64,000 nucleotides of DNA from Thalassotalea crassostreae (GTDB taxonomy: Bacteria > Pseudomonadota > Gammaproteobacteria > Enterobacterales > Alteromonadaceae). Below are positions 35,505-44,981 of the stretch, piece by piece. Numbering within the stretch: position 1 is the stretch's first letter; each line of letters opens with the position of its first letter. Both the position numbers and the translations under genes were made by a program. The stretch lies in assembly GCF_001831495.1 (NCBI RefSeq), contig NZ_CP017689.1:2480001-2544000 (forward strand). The letters run 5' to 3'. Under the pieces are notes generated by a model, which saw only the letters and a list, made by a program, of their open reading frames with translations, made no database searches and had not been told where the DNA came from.

Positions 35505-36010
35505 CCCTGAATTTATTTCAGGGTCTCAGGAAAAAACAAAACCAATGCAGAACTCAAAAGATCCAAACTCGACTCCCTGAATTTATTTCAGGGTCTCAGG
35601 AAAGAACAAAACCAATGTAGAACTCATAAGATCCAAACTCGACTCCCTGAATTTATTTCAGGGTCTCAGGAACAAAAAAAACAATGTAGAACTCAAAAGA
35701 TCCAAACTCGACTCCCTGAATTTATTTCAGGGTCTCAGGAACAAAAAAAAACAATGTAGAACTCATAAGATACTGAACCAAGTTCAGCAAATCGACGGGT
35801 GAAGCCTTAGTTAGACTCCCTAACCACACTAATCTCCATAACTACACTCGACTCCCTGAATTTATTTCAGGGTCTCAGGAAAAAACAAAACCAATGCAGA
35901 ACTCAAAAGATCCAAACTCGACTCCCTGAATTTATTTCAGGGTCTCAGGAACAAAAAAAAACAATGTAGAACTCATAAGATACTGAACCAAGTTCAGCAA
36001 ATCGACGGGA
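35505..36010. repeat. REP array, six palindromes in units of about 70 bp
   Basis: CCCTGAATTTATTTCAGGG occurs at 35505, 35575, 35645, 35714, 35854 and 35924, with conserved spacers (AGGAAAGAACAAAACCAATG type). Two copies of the partner hairpin CTGAACCAAGTTCAG lie near 35774 and 35985. The array fills the gap between the two barrel genes. A run of ACAACTA repeats follows at 36020-36050. Confidence 0.92.
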
Positions 36011-36172
36011 GAGGCCAAACTAACAACTAACAACTAACAACTAACAACTAACGTCAAAACTACAATTCCTTAGCCTTCAAAATTTCAATAAGCAATCACT
36101 AAAAATAATGCTATCATTAAAATATTGACCATAAACTATTAAAAATAAAACAAAAAAGGAATTTTCCATCCA

Positions 36173-36730
36173 ATGAAAACACGATTAATTTTCGCTACTG
36201 CATTAATGCCAATAGCGGCTTTATTAAGCTTTAGTTCAACGGCGTTAGCTAATGATGAATATGGAACATTTCAACCTAATCAAGCATATTATATGGGCGC
36301 AGAATTTGGTTTAGCTGTTCATAATGAAGAATCTTTTGAAAACCTTAGCCCATCTGCGATGGTCGCACGCCTAGGTTACAACCATTCTAGTTCGCTAAGT
36401 TTTGAGCTTCGCTATGGCGGCTCATTACAAGAGGATGATTTAACTTACTTTGAGCGTGAACTAGATTCATTAATGGGTATTTACGCTGTTTACAGTTTTG
36501 AATTGAACAAGAAATGGAATGTATACGGCTTAGCTGGATACAGTGACATTGAAGTTACCTCTATCTTTGCCAATCGAAAAGTTACCGATTCTGATTCTGG
36601 TCCATCATTTGGCGCGGGTGTTGAATTTAAAGTTAATAAACGCGCCCGCTGGGTATTTGGCGGGACAGGTTATGTCTTTAACGATCTAAATTATGGTACA
36701 TTAAACGCTGGATTTAGAGTGAGCTTTTAA
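36173..36730 (+). CDS. Small outer-membrane beta-barrel, paralogue-like
   Basis: A 185-aa protein with a signal peptide (MKTRLIFATALMPIAALLSF, cleavage near ALA) and about eight strands (YYMGAEFGLAVH, MVARLGYNHSSSLSFELRYG, WNVYGLAGYSDIEVT, FGAGVEFKVNKRARWVFGGT), ending in GTLNAGFRVSF with a terminal Phe. The plan matches the barrel at 34849, and the shared RFGYQF/RLGYNH and ELR.G blocks suggest common descent. The role (porin, adhesion or envelope stability) is unknown. Confidence 0.83.
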   Translation: MKTRLIFATALMPIAALLSFSSTALANDEYGTFQPNQAYYMGAEFGLAVHNEESFENLSPSAMVARLGYNHSSSLSFELRYGGSLQEDDLTYFERELDSLMGIYAVYSFELNKKWNVYGLAGYSDIEVTSIFANRKVTDSDSGPSFGAGVEFKVNKRARWVFGGTGYVFNDLNYGTLNAGFRVSF

Positions 36731-36744
36731 TACTCCCTCTTAAG

Positions 36745-37190
36745 GTGTCGACTCCCTGAATCCATAGTCGACTCTCAATACTCAACTCCCTGAAAACACT
36801 CGACTCCGCATATTTGACTCCCTGAAAACACTCGACTCCGCATATTTGACTCCCTGAAAACAAATTCGACTCCACATATTTGACTCCCTGAAAACACATT
36901 CGACTCCCTGAATTTATTTCAGGGTCTCAGGAAAGAACAAAGCATATATAACTCAAAAAGATACTGAACCAAGTTCAGTAAATCGAAGGGGTTAGCCAGC
37001 AAATCGACCCGGCCATATTCGCCTCGCTGAATCCATAGTCGACTCTCAATACTCAACTCCTTGAAAACACATTCGACTCCCTGAATTTATTTCAGGGTCT
37101 CAGGAAAGAATAAAACCAAGTTAGCACTCAAAAAGATACTGAAACAAGTTCAGCAAATCGAAGAGTAAGTTCAGCAAATCGGCATGGGTT
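36745..37190. repeat. Degenerate REP array
   Basis: Two full palindromes (36906-36924, 37079-37097) sit among half units such as GACTCCCTGAAAACACTCGACTCCGCATATTT that repeat several times. The partner hairpins CTGAACCAAGTTCAG and CTGAAACAAGTTCAG lie at about 36962 and 37138. The half-unit runs begin right after the barrel stop codon. Confidence 0.88.
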
Positions 37191-37219
37191 CCTTAATATA
37201 CATATCTACAAAAACACAA

Positions 37220-37240
37220 AAGCCTGGCATTACCAGGCTT
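37220..37240 (-). terminator. Terminator of the polysaccharide block
   Basis: AAGCCTGG and CCAGGCTT pair round a 5-nt loop, followed by TTTGTGTTTTT on the minus strand. It lies about 40 bp after the stop of the CapD-type gene. Confidence 0.8.
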
Positions 37241-37277
37241 CATTTGAACTATCATTCCTGCGAATGCGAGAATCTAA

Positions 37278-39167
37278 CTAATCCTTCCCCTGCAAATACA
37301 CCCAGTCACAAATATCATCACTTGGATTAAACGCAGTTGGCGCATTTAATAATATATCGCGAATAGTTTCGTGCTCAAACGCAGAACATGCTTTATCTAA
37401 ATCATCAATCATTATCGACAATTCTTGCCACGGCAGAAACACCTCAGACGCGGTCATAATACGTTCATTACCCGTTAGTTCAACATCATCACCAATAAGT
37501 AATTCTTCATAAAGCTTTTCACCAGGTCGCAATCCTGTTTCAACAATTTCGATATCGCCTTCTGGGTTACCTTCATGCTTTAAATGTAAGCCCGATAAAT
37601 GAATAAGCTTGTACGCCAAATCAAAAATCTTAACCGGTTTCCCCATATCTAATACAAATACATCACCGCCCATGCCCATTGCGCCGGCTTGGATCACCAA
37701 TTGTGACGCTTCAGGTATGGTCATAAAGTAACGAGTAATGTCTTTATGAGTTAGCGTTATTGGTCCGCCCTTAGCTATCTGCCCTTTAAACAAAGGTATA
37801 ACTGAACCCGATGAGCCTAATACGTTACCAAAGCGCACCATACAAAAACGCGTATTATGATCTTCTTTCTCCGCTAAGGCTTGTAAACAAAGCTCTGCCA
37901 TACGCTTTGTTGTGCCCATTACATTAGTAGGTCTTACCGCTTTATCGGTAGAAATTAATACAAAGGTTTCTACTTTTGCATCAATTGCCGCTTGTGCGCA
38001 GTGCAAGGTACCAAAGATATTATTACGAACACCTTCAATGACATTGTGTTCCACAAGAGGCACGTGCTTATATGCCGCCGCATGATAAACCGTTTGCACA
38101 TGAAACTTACTCATCAATTGAGTCATGCGATTACGTTTTTCAACCGAGCCTAAAAATGGATACAAGGTAATATCTAATTCTTGATTTTGAACTATACCTT
38201 CCAGTTCACGATGAATTGAATACAAGGCAAACTCACTCATTTCAAACAACAATAGAGATTTTGGTTGTTGTTCAATAATCTGGCGACATAACTCAGAGCC
38301 GATAGAGCCACCGGCGCCAGTCACCATAACCACTTTGCCTTTAATATCGGCGTGCATTAAATCAATATTTGGCGGTACTTGGTCACGGCCAAGTAAATCT
38401 TCAATTGATACTTCAACAAAGTCATCAATTTTCGCTTTACCAGACACTAAATCTGCCATACCAGGTATCGCCAATACTTCTAATTTGGTCTGCTCTAATT
38501 TATTTAATATCCGAGCACGTTCACTTTTAGTTGCCGATGGCATAGCGAGTAAAATTCGGTCTACCTTATACTTTTCAATTGCATGCTGCAGATTGGCATT
38601 GTCATATACTCTTAGGCCATTAATCGACAAGCCTTTAAGCAACTTATCATCGTCAACAAAAACTACCGGATCGTATTCATTGCCGTTTCTAAGTGCTGTT
38701 ACTAATTGAATACCTGAAGAGCCTGCGCCGTATATAAGTACCCGAACCTGATTAGATTGAGTGCTTCTGTTGGCCCAGCTGCGCACTAAAAATCGTGGAG
38801 TACCAATACAAATTAATAAGAAAGCTCCATAAATAATTGGAATAGAACGAGGAATATTAACTTCAGATACCAGTGAGCCTATAGCGACAAAGGCAGAAGA
38901 GATAAAGACAGAAAACGCGACAGCGGCAATAGCGCGAGAATTTAAATAACGAATCACAGCGCGATATAAACCAAGTTGAATATTGGCAATAATCGATACA
39001 AAAATAACAATCGCTAATAGATGCCAGTAACCCACATTAAAAATATCTGCTTCATGATCTTGGCGCAAAAACATTGCCAGCCAAAACGACACAATAATAA
39101 AGGTGACATCAAAGACAACGCTAATTAAACGTTTGAGAGGACGGGATAATTGAAAAATGCCATTCAC
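37278..39167 (-). CDS. Membrane-bound UDP-sugar 4,6-dehydratase (WbpM/CapD/FlaA1 family)
   Basis: A 629-aa protein with four N-terminal membrane helices (residues about 15-110), a first Rossmann-like region (RVLIYGAGSSGIQLV) and the catalytic SDR domain. That domain carries MVTGAGGSIGSELCRQI (NAD site), YHAAAYKHVPLVE and the Ser/Thr-containing LISTDKAVRPTNVMGTTKR. Family members convert UDP-GlcNAc into 4-keto-6-deoxy sugars for O-antigen or capsule. In this family the usual catalytic Tyr is commonly replaced by Met, as in the NVMGTTKR block here. It is the last gene of the locus before the terminator. Confidence 0.93.
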   Translation of the reverse strand: MNGIFQLSRPLKRLISVVFDVTFIIVSFWLAMFLRQDHEADIFNVGYWHLLAIVIFVSIIANIQLGLYRAVIRYLNSRAIAAVAFSVFISSAFVAIGSLVSEVNIPRSIPIIYGAFLLICIGTPRFLVRSWANRSTQSNQVRVLIYGAGSSGIQLVTALRNGNEYDPVVFVDDDKLLKGLSINGLRVYDNANLQHAIEKYKVDRILLAMPSATKSERARILNKLEQTKLEVLAIPGMADLVSGKAKIDDFVEVSIEDLLGRDQVPPNIDLMHADIKGKVVMVTGAGGSIGSELCRQIIEQQPKSLLLFEMSEFALYSIHRELEGIVQNQELDITLYPFLGSVEKRNRMTQLMSKFHVQTVYHAAAYKHVPLVEHNVIEGVRNNIFGTLHCAQAAIDAKVETFVLISTDKAVRPTNVMGTTKRMAELCLQALAEKEDHNTRFCMVRFGNVLGSSGSVIPLFKGQIAKGGPITLTHKDITRYFMTIPEASQLVIQAGAMGMGGDVFVLDMGKPVKIFDLAYKLIHLSGLHLKHEGNPEGDIEIVETGLRPGEKLYEELLIGDDVELTGNERIMTASEVFLPWQELSIMIDDLDKACSAFEHETIRDILLNAPTAFNPSDDICDWVYLQGKD

Positions 39168-39565
39168 GTGGATACTACTGCCTTGTATAGATCACATGAA
39201 GGTTCACATTGAAAAAGTGATTCCTTCAAATAACCAAAAATCTTAATTAATTTCTCGAATAATAAAAATTAGTACTTTAATTCGTAAAGGCATATTAACA
39301 AAAGAGTTTGTTTATAGAAACAAAATTATAAAGGGTGACTCTATTAGGAAGATATATTAACCCAATACATATTGCTTTGCTCCAAACCTAATAAACCCTA
39401 CTCTTAACTTCTAATTCTTTCTGTATTTTGTATTTACATATCTGTGTTCTTGGTAGTTTTGACCAAATACATTAAAAAGCCAATCGATGAAGAATCAGCT
39501 TTCTTGACTTTATAGCGGATTATATAAAAGGAAAACTAATTTTCGTCATTCCCTTTTAACTCGTC

Positions 39566-39585
39566 ATTCCCACGAAAGTGGGAAT
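39566..39585. repeat. REP-type hairpin of a second family
   Basis: ATTCCCAC-GAAA-GTGGGAAT within GTCATTCCCACGAAAGTGGGAATCTTC, the widespread marine gammaproteobacterial hairpin. A degraded relative (CATTCCTGCGAATGCGAGAATCT) lies at 37254-37276. It sits just beyond the epimerase stop. The rest of 39168-39602 shows nothing else clear. Confidence 0.8.
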
Positions 39586-39602
39586 CTTCTATATTCAAAT
39601 CC

Positions 39603-40628
39603 CTAACTATTCTTCACATACCAAGGCATCGCCAGCCCGAGCCCATCACCAACGGTATATAACGGCGCATAACCTAACTTACTTTCAGCCTTTGAAATAT
39701 CTGCCTGTGAATGGCGTACATCCCCTGCTCTGAAATCTCGATAAATAGGCGCTTTATCAAAGTCTACGCCATTATTTTTAAGCGCACTGCCAATGCCATT
39801 AAATAATTCATTTAATGTGGTTCTGTCTCCTACAGCGACGTTATACACTTCGTTTTTTGCTTCATCACTCGCCACAGCTGCCAATATATTTATTTGCACG
39901 GTATTGTCGATATAACAAAAGTCACGGGAGGTTTCGCCGTCACCATTAATGTAGATATCGTCATTACTTATTATTGCCGCAGTCCATTTAGGAATAACCG
40001 CCGCGTATGCGCCGTTTGGGTCTTGGCGTTTACCGAACACATTAAAGTATCGTAGTCCAATACAATTAAAGTTATAGGTCTTGGCAAAGACATCAGCGTA
40101 AAGCTCGTTTACGTATTTCGTTACTGCATAAGGAGAAAGCGGTTTACCAATATTCTCTTCAACTTTAGGAAGTGCTGGATGATCGCCATAAGTAGAGCTT
40201 GATGCGGCATAAGTAAAACTTTTTACGCCTTCATCACGCGCAGCCACTAGCATATTTAAAAAGCCGGTAATGTTGGCCGCATTAGTGGTAATTGGATCTT
40301 CGATTGAGCGCGGCACTGAGCCTAACGCAGCTTGATGCAATACGTAATCAACACCACTTACTGCTGCTTTACAATCATCAAGGTTTCGAATATCCCCTTT
40401 TATAAAACGAAAACGCTGCCAGTGTTTATCACCGACAGCGCCTTTAACTTCATCTAAGTTTTTTTGATATCCTGTTGCAAAGTTATCTAAACCAACAACG
40501 TTTTGTCCTAAGCTAAGGAGATTCTCTAATAAATTAGAACCAATAAAACCTGCTACACCTGTTACTAACCATGTCTTAGGTGAATCAACAAGTTGTTGTT
40601 TCACTAATTCAAATTTACTTAAACTCAT
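39603..40628 (-). CDS. tviC: UDP-N-acetylglucosamine 4-epimerase (TviC/WbpP type)
   Basis: A 341-aa SDR epimerase. [20 protein letters not shown] is the NAD-binding start, [16 protein letters not shown] and the YxxxK pair (YAVTKYVNE) are catalytic, and [20 protein letters not shown] is typical of the WbpP/TviC group that interconverts UDP-GlcNAc/GalNAc or their uronic acids. With the dehydrogenase at 41005 it would make UDP-GalNAcA. The two are separated by a REP array rather than directly coupled. Confidence 0.9.
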   Translation of the reverse strand: MSLSKFELVKQQLVDSPKTWLVTGVAGFIGSNLLENLLSLGQNVVGLDNFATGYQKNLDEVKGAVGDKHWQRFRFIKGDIRNLDDCKAAVSGVDYVLHQAALGSVPRSIEDPITTNAANITGFLNMLVAARDEGVKSFTYAASSSTYGDHPALPKVEENIGKPLSPYAVTKYVNELYADVFAKTYNFNCIGLRYFNVFGKRQDPNGAYAAVIPKWTAAIISNDDIYINGDGETSRDFCYIDNTVQINILAAVASDEAKNEVYNVAVGDRTTLNELFNGIGSALKNNGVDFDKAPIYRDFRAGDVRHSQADISKAESKLGYAPLYTVGDGLGLAMPWYVKNS

Positions 40629-40675
40629 TTAAATATTACTACCTATAATCATTACTTCGACATTCCTTTATCAAC

Positions 40676-40985
40676 GTCCTGACACCAACTCGACTCTCTG
40701 ACACCAACTCGACTCCCTGACTCCAACTCGACTCCCTGACTCCAACTCGACTCCCTGAATTTATTTCAGGGTCTCATTCATAATAAACAGATACTGAAAC
40801 AAGTTCAGTAAATCAAATAGGAAAGATTAAACTAGTCGCCCAGACTCCAACGGAATGCCTGACACCAATCCGACTCCCTAACACTAACTCGACTCCCTGA
40901 CTCCAACTCGACTCCCTGAATTTATTTCAGGGTCTCATTCATAAAAAGCAGATACTGAAACAAGTTCAGCAAATCGATAAAGAAG
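40676..40985. repeat. REP array between the epimerase and dehydrogenase genes
   Basis: Full palindromes lie at 40753-40771 and 40914-40932, each followed by the partner CTGAAACAAGTTCAG. They are preceded by runs of the half unit CGACTCCCTGACTCCAA. The array lies inside what should be a co-transcribed pair, so it may process or stabilise the mRNA. Confidence 0.9.
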
Positions 40986-41004
40986 CACCAAACCTAACCA
41001 GCAA

Positions 41005-42279
41005 CTAAAGCCTCAAATCAACATCATCTTTATCAAGAATGTATTTTAAATCATAAACAAAATGATCTGCTTTCGCCCATTTTCTAATCGCATCAATACC
41101 AAGCTCTTTAAACTGATTATGGGCAACGGTTAATATTATTGCGTCATAATGGTCGGTTTTAGGCTCATCAACTAATTCAATATCATAAAGTGCTTTTGAC
41201 GCGTCTTTATCACACCATGGGTCAACCACATCTACGTTCATATTGTAGTCTTTTAGCTCATTGACAATATCAACGACTTTGGTATTTCGCAGATCTGGAC
41301 AATTCTCTTTAAACGTAAGGCCCATCACTAAGATGTTCGCATGCTCAACATGAATGTTTTGTTGCATCATCTTTTTAACTAACTGGCTAACGACGTACTC
41401 TCCCATATCATCGTTGATATGACGACCGGCTAATATCATTTTAGGGTGGTAACCAATATCTTCGGCTTTTTGCGTTAAATAATACGGGTCAACACCAATA
41501 CAATGACCGCCAACTAAGCCCGGACGAAATGGTAAAAAGTTCCATTTTGTGCCTGCAGCTTCCAATACTTCTAAAGTGTCTATATCGAGCTTATTAAAAA
41601 TAATGGCAAGCTCATTTATTAAAGCAATGTTGACATCTCGCTGGGTGTTTTCAATGACTTTTGCCGCTTCTGCCACCCGTATACATGAGGCTTTATGAGT
41701 ACCAGCAGTAATTATGCTCGCATACACCGCATCAATTTCATCAGCAATTTCTGGCGTTGAACCTGAGGTAACTTTTAAGATTTTGGTAATGGAGTGTTCT
41801 TTATCACCAGGATTAATTCGCTCTGGTGAATAACCGGCGTAAAAATCTTGGTTAAACTTTAAGCCCGACACTTGTTCAAGCACTGGAACACAATCATCTT
41901 CAGTCGCGCCTGGATAAACAGTGGACTCAAAAACAATGATATCGCCTTTACTGATGACCTTACCGAGCATTTTACTGGCACTAATAAGCGGTGTTAAGTC
42001 GGGCTGTTTATGAACATCGATAGGCGTTGGCACGGTAACAATATAAAAGTTACATGAGGCCAAATCTTCAACATTAGAGGTAAACGAAAGTTGCGTGGCT
42101 TTTGATAACTGCACAGACGATACTTCCAAGGTATTATCAACACCAGAGCTTAACTCATCGATACGCTCTTGTTTAATATCAAAGCCAATGGTTGAATACT
42201 TATAAGAAAATTCTACTGCCAGCGGTAAACCAACATACCCTAATCCAATTACTGCTATTTTTTTTGTTTTAAAGTCCAT
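41005..42279 (-). CDS. tviB: UDP-N-acetylglucosamine 6-dehydrogenase (TviB/WbpO type)
   Basis: A 424-aa enzyme that oxidises a UDP-HexNAc C6 alcohol to the uronic acid with two [23 protein letters not shown] is the NAD-binding motif, PTPID and [13 protein letters not shown] follow, and the catalytic Cys sits in [15 protein letters not shown]. Length and motifs fit the Vi antigen TviB/WbpO group. It acts with the neighbouring epimerase. It is the last polysaccharide gene before the island. Confidence 0.93.
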   Translation of the reverse strand: MDFKTKKIAVIGLGYVGLPLAVEFSYKYSTIGFDIKQERIDELSSGVDNTLEVSSVQLSKATQLSFTSNVEDLASCNFYIVTVPTPIDVHKQPDLTPLISASKMLGKVISKGDIIVFESTVYPGATEDDCVPVLEQVSGLKFNQDFYAGYSPERINPGDKEHSITKILKVTSGSTPEIADEIDAVYASIITAGTHKASCIRVAEAAKVIENTQRDVNIALINELAIIFNKLDIDTLEVLEAAGTKWNFLPFRPGLVGGHCIGVDPYYLTQKAEDIGYHPKMILAGRHINDDMGEYVVSQLVKKMMQQNIHVEHANILVMGLTFKENCPDLRNTKVVDIVNELKDYNMNVDVVDPWCDKDASKALYDIELVDEPKTDHYDAIILTVAHNQFKELGIDAIRKWAKADHFVYDLKYILDKDDVDLRL

Positions 42280-42729
42280 GTTTTTACGTATTGTTTTTAT
42301 TAGATTAATTCAGTATAGCCAGTGTTATTAAAAAGGGGAATAGGTTTGGCTAATTAGCAAAAATTAATATGAGTAATCCACATGCATTGTCCTAGTTTAT
42401 ATTCTAATTTTGACATATTGAAGCGAGCTTAAACTTAGGGCAACAAACGGTCCCAATACGCTCAACTGCTAGTTAAAACGTCACAGCCCTTTATTTACCT
42501 AGCATTCAAGAAAGTTCGATAGACAGTTGCTAGTCACATTTTTTCCAGCCTTTGATGCCATATTGTCTGCCACCATGTTGCAACATGCAACAAACCCCTT
42601 GCTAAACCTTTAAAAAACCAATCAAAATATGCCACTAATTAAACGAATTATTCGTGACATTTTATTTGAGTTTATCGCAAAAAGTGACTGTCAGTGTGTT
42701 GTAAAGTGCAGCCAATTTTACTTTGATAG
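42280..42729. other. 450-bp gap at the island's left side
   Basis: AT-rich sequence holding the promoter of tviB and the 3' flank of the ptuB-like gene. I see no tRNA gene, integrase site or terminator that would define the island edge. Confidence 0.45.
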
Positions 42730-43455
42730 TTATTTAAATAGTTGCTCAGTGAGTGAATAAAAAGAACTCACTTGATCATAATTTATTCTTAAAACTTCAT
42801 CAAATCTGGGAAATTTTTCTGTTTCAAACATCTTGAAATTCGCAAAAGCTATATAGTCTTGATTCACTACCATTTCATCAATAACGCTATTAATTTCTGC
42901 ACACCATTGTGCTCGCTTATTCATAAGGTATGGCGCGTTTAGGTTTAACAAGTCGATCATATACCGTGCTTTCATTGAATCGGTATCTGACAGAGTTGAT
43001 TTGGGTATGATTTCACCACTCGTTTCCAGGTATTCAAAGTAATCTCGAACATTATTCGAAACTGGATTTAAGAATTTAACTTGATCGAAATTGCTCTGTT
43101 TATATTGTCCGCCAAAACTCTGATTACTCGCAAATTGAGTTAGATCCTCAGAATCCAGTGCGTTTAAAACTAAGTTTTGATAATCAAAGGTTTGCAATGG
43201 ATACGCGCTTTTAGGCTTCATATGTTCAATGTGACCACCTTTAATACTTTGGTGTTCAACTCTAAAATCTTGAATATTCAATTCCGTATAAGCACATAAT
43301 CCATACTGTTCCATTGCGAGTCTTTTATAGACATTATCTGAGTTAAATCGTCCCCATCGCGAACTTGCTTCATGACTATTTTGAGGTGGAACAGGTTGAT
43401 TTGCTCGATTTAAATCATTTAGAGGAAAGGTAGGCAGTTTACTGATTTTTCGCAT
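42730..43455 (-). CDS. ptuB: HNH nuclease of a Septu-type defence pair (PtuB-like)
   Basis: A 241-aa protein of the TIGR02646/PtuB kind. An HNH core is visible: C54-A-Y-T57, then H75-I-E-H78-M-K-P-K and N94. Relatives usually have CxYC here and a second Cys pair after the Asn; both are changed in this copy, so the structural zinc is probably missing. PtuB is the nuclease effector paired with the ATPase PtuA. It overlaps the ATPase gene by 17 nt. No reverse transcriptase lies nearby, so this is plain Septu rather than a retron Ec78 type system. Confidence 0.82.
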   Translation of the reverse strand: MRKISKLPTFPLNDLNRANQPVPPQNSHEASSRWGRFNSDNVYKRLAMEQYGLCAYTELNIQDFRVEHQSIKGGHIEHMKPKSAYPLQTFDYQNLVLNALDSEDLTQFASNQSFGGQYKQSNFDQVKFLNPVSNNVRDYFEYLETSGEIIPKSTLSDTDSMKARYMIDLLNLNAPYLMNKRAQWCAEINSVIDEMVVNQDYIAFANFKMFETEKFPRFDEVLRINYDQVSSFYSLTEQLFK

Positions 43456-44827
43456 TTGCTAAGAATTCCTTTCTACGAATTGCTCTGTCAGCCATTAACA
43501 GATCATTATGCTGTTTCCCTAAAAGGTTTTCTAATTGATTTCTGAGATTTTTAGCATCAGTAGATCCTGAAAGTCCTTGATTCACAAGTTTCATATAATC
43601 TTCAAACAATGTCACTTGTGTTAACTGTGGCCTTCTTTTCACGCTCAATACGCGTTCTAAAATATCCGCACTCGACTCAGCGAATGTTGTACCTAAAGGC
43701 TTCACCGCAGTTCCGACACCTAGCTCATTCTCCAAAATCCGAATGTTCCCACGCTTTACAGTCGATAACACTTGCGGACTATGCGTTGTTACTATGAATT
43801 GTATATTAGGAAACGCCTCTTTTAAGTTTAATAACACCGTCTGTTGCCATCTTGCATGTAAATGCATATCAACTTCATCGATAAGGACTATACCAGGAGT
43901 GCCAGTCACTGCTTTATCAATTAGATGCGGATTCAACCTAACTGCTCGGTACGCGATATCTGCTATCATACCGATCATATTTCGTACCCCATCACTCAAT
44001 GATGATACAGGGACATCACCATCGTCTATATGCGTTGCAACAATCTGATGCTGATTAGCACTATAACGTATATGTCCCCAACCTGAAGGTTCAAGAACAG
44101 TATCAATCGCTCTTTGAACAGCTTTTATCAAGCGGCCATGGATCGTTTCACCTTTTACATAAGCATCCTCAAAACCTAAATGCTCAATTAATTTCATTCT
44201 ATGTTCATAATCGCTAATAGTTTCCTGTCGTAACCAATTACTAAATGCGTTGTAAGTACTTGATGGATTCAAACAGTTTAGGTAACCGTCTAGTCGACTC
44301 CCCTCTTTTAACGTTTTCGTAGCCTTGCTTGACAGTTTTAAAACATTCCACAATCGGCCTGTTCCATAATAACTGACTAAAGGCAATATAACTGGTTCGT
44401 TATCTTGAACTTGTTTTTGAAGAGTTGCAGCTAAATTTTTAAGCTCTCTAACTTGAGTTGTTTTGCCCTTCAGTGTATTTCTTCTACGAGTCCAATCTGT
44501 GCAAGGTAAATATTCAGACTCGAAGGATGATGCCGATATTTCAACCGGAAATTGATGCTCCATTGCATATTTCTGAAATGCATCACTAAAACCATCAGAA
44601 AAACCACCTGATAATTTTGCTAAATGGATATCTTTCGTTTCAATACCCTTATCTTTTCCTGGCCCAAAGCCACCTACAAATTGTCCTAATGAAACTGCCA
44701 AGGCATCAAGCACAGTAGATTTACCATGACCATTTTGACCAACTAGTACATTCAAGTCAGGCTCTAAATCGCACTCAAACGATTTAAACCCTCGATAATT
44801 TTTAAATGCTAAATGACTTATTTTCAT
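43439..44827 (-). CDS. ptuA: AAA/ABC-type ATPase of a Septu-type defence pair (PtuA-like)
   Basis: Read from the ATG at 44827 it is a 462-aa ATPase: MKISHLAFKNYRGFKSFECD, Walker A GQNGHGKST (30-38), an ABC-like SLSDGVRNMIGM signature and Walker B IVLIDEVDMHLHARWQ, then FIVTTHSPQVLS. The C-terminus (SSADILERVLSVKRRPQL) matches PtuA. PtuA forms a ring that senses phage infection and frees PtuB to cut DNA. An earlier ATG at 44875 is possible, but the family normally begins at the MKI..L.. strand. It is the first gene of the pair. Confidence 0.87.
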   Translation of the reverse strand: MKISHLAFKNYRGFKSFECDLEPDLNVLVGQNGHGKSTVLDALAVSLGQFVGGFGPGKDKGIETKDIHLAKLSGGFSDGFSDAFQKYAMEHQFPVEISASSFESEYLPCTDWTRRRNTLKGKTTQVRELKNLAATLQKQVQDNEPVILPLVSYYGTGRLWNVLKLSSKATKTLKEGSRLDGYLNCLNPSSTYNAFSNWLRQETISDYEHRMKLIEHLGFEDAYVKGETIHGRLIKAVQRAIDTVLEPSGWGHIRYSANQHQIVATHIDDGDVPVSSLSDGVRNMIGMIADIAYRAVRLNPHLIDKAVTGTPGIVLIDEVDMHLHARWQQTVLLNLKEAFPNIQFIVTTHSPQVLSTVKRGNIRILENELGVGTAVKPLGTTFAESSADILERVLSVKRRPQLTQVTLFEDYMKLVNQGLSGSTDAKNLRNQLENLLGKQHNDLLMADRAIRRKEFLANAKNQ

Positions 44828-44981
44828 ATTGATAAACTTTATAATGATTTGTTTTACTTTACTATTTCTATGCAATTATCACAATTAAGAATCGATTTTA
44901 GTTCTTGTAAAATTTACGGTTGTCGAATAATCGATAAGTAATACTGTAAAAACTTATCCTTGAATAACATTTAATTATGAG

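Noticed and set aside
35505..36010. Possible CRISPR array from regularly spaced palindromes
   Set aside because: The spacers between palindromes are themselves repeated, so this is a tandem REP array.
42730..44875. Retron Ec78-type system
   Set aside because: PtuA/PtuB-like genes are present, but no reverse transcriptase or msr-msd structure lies beside them.
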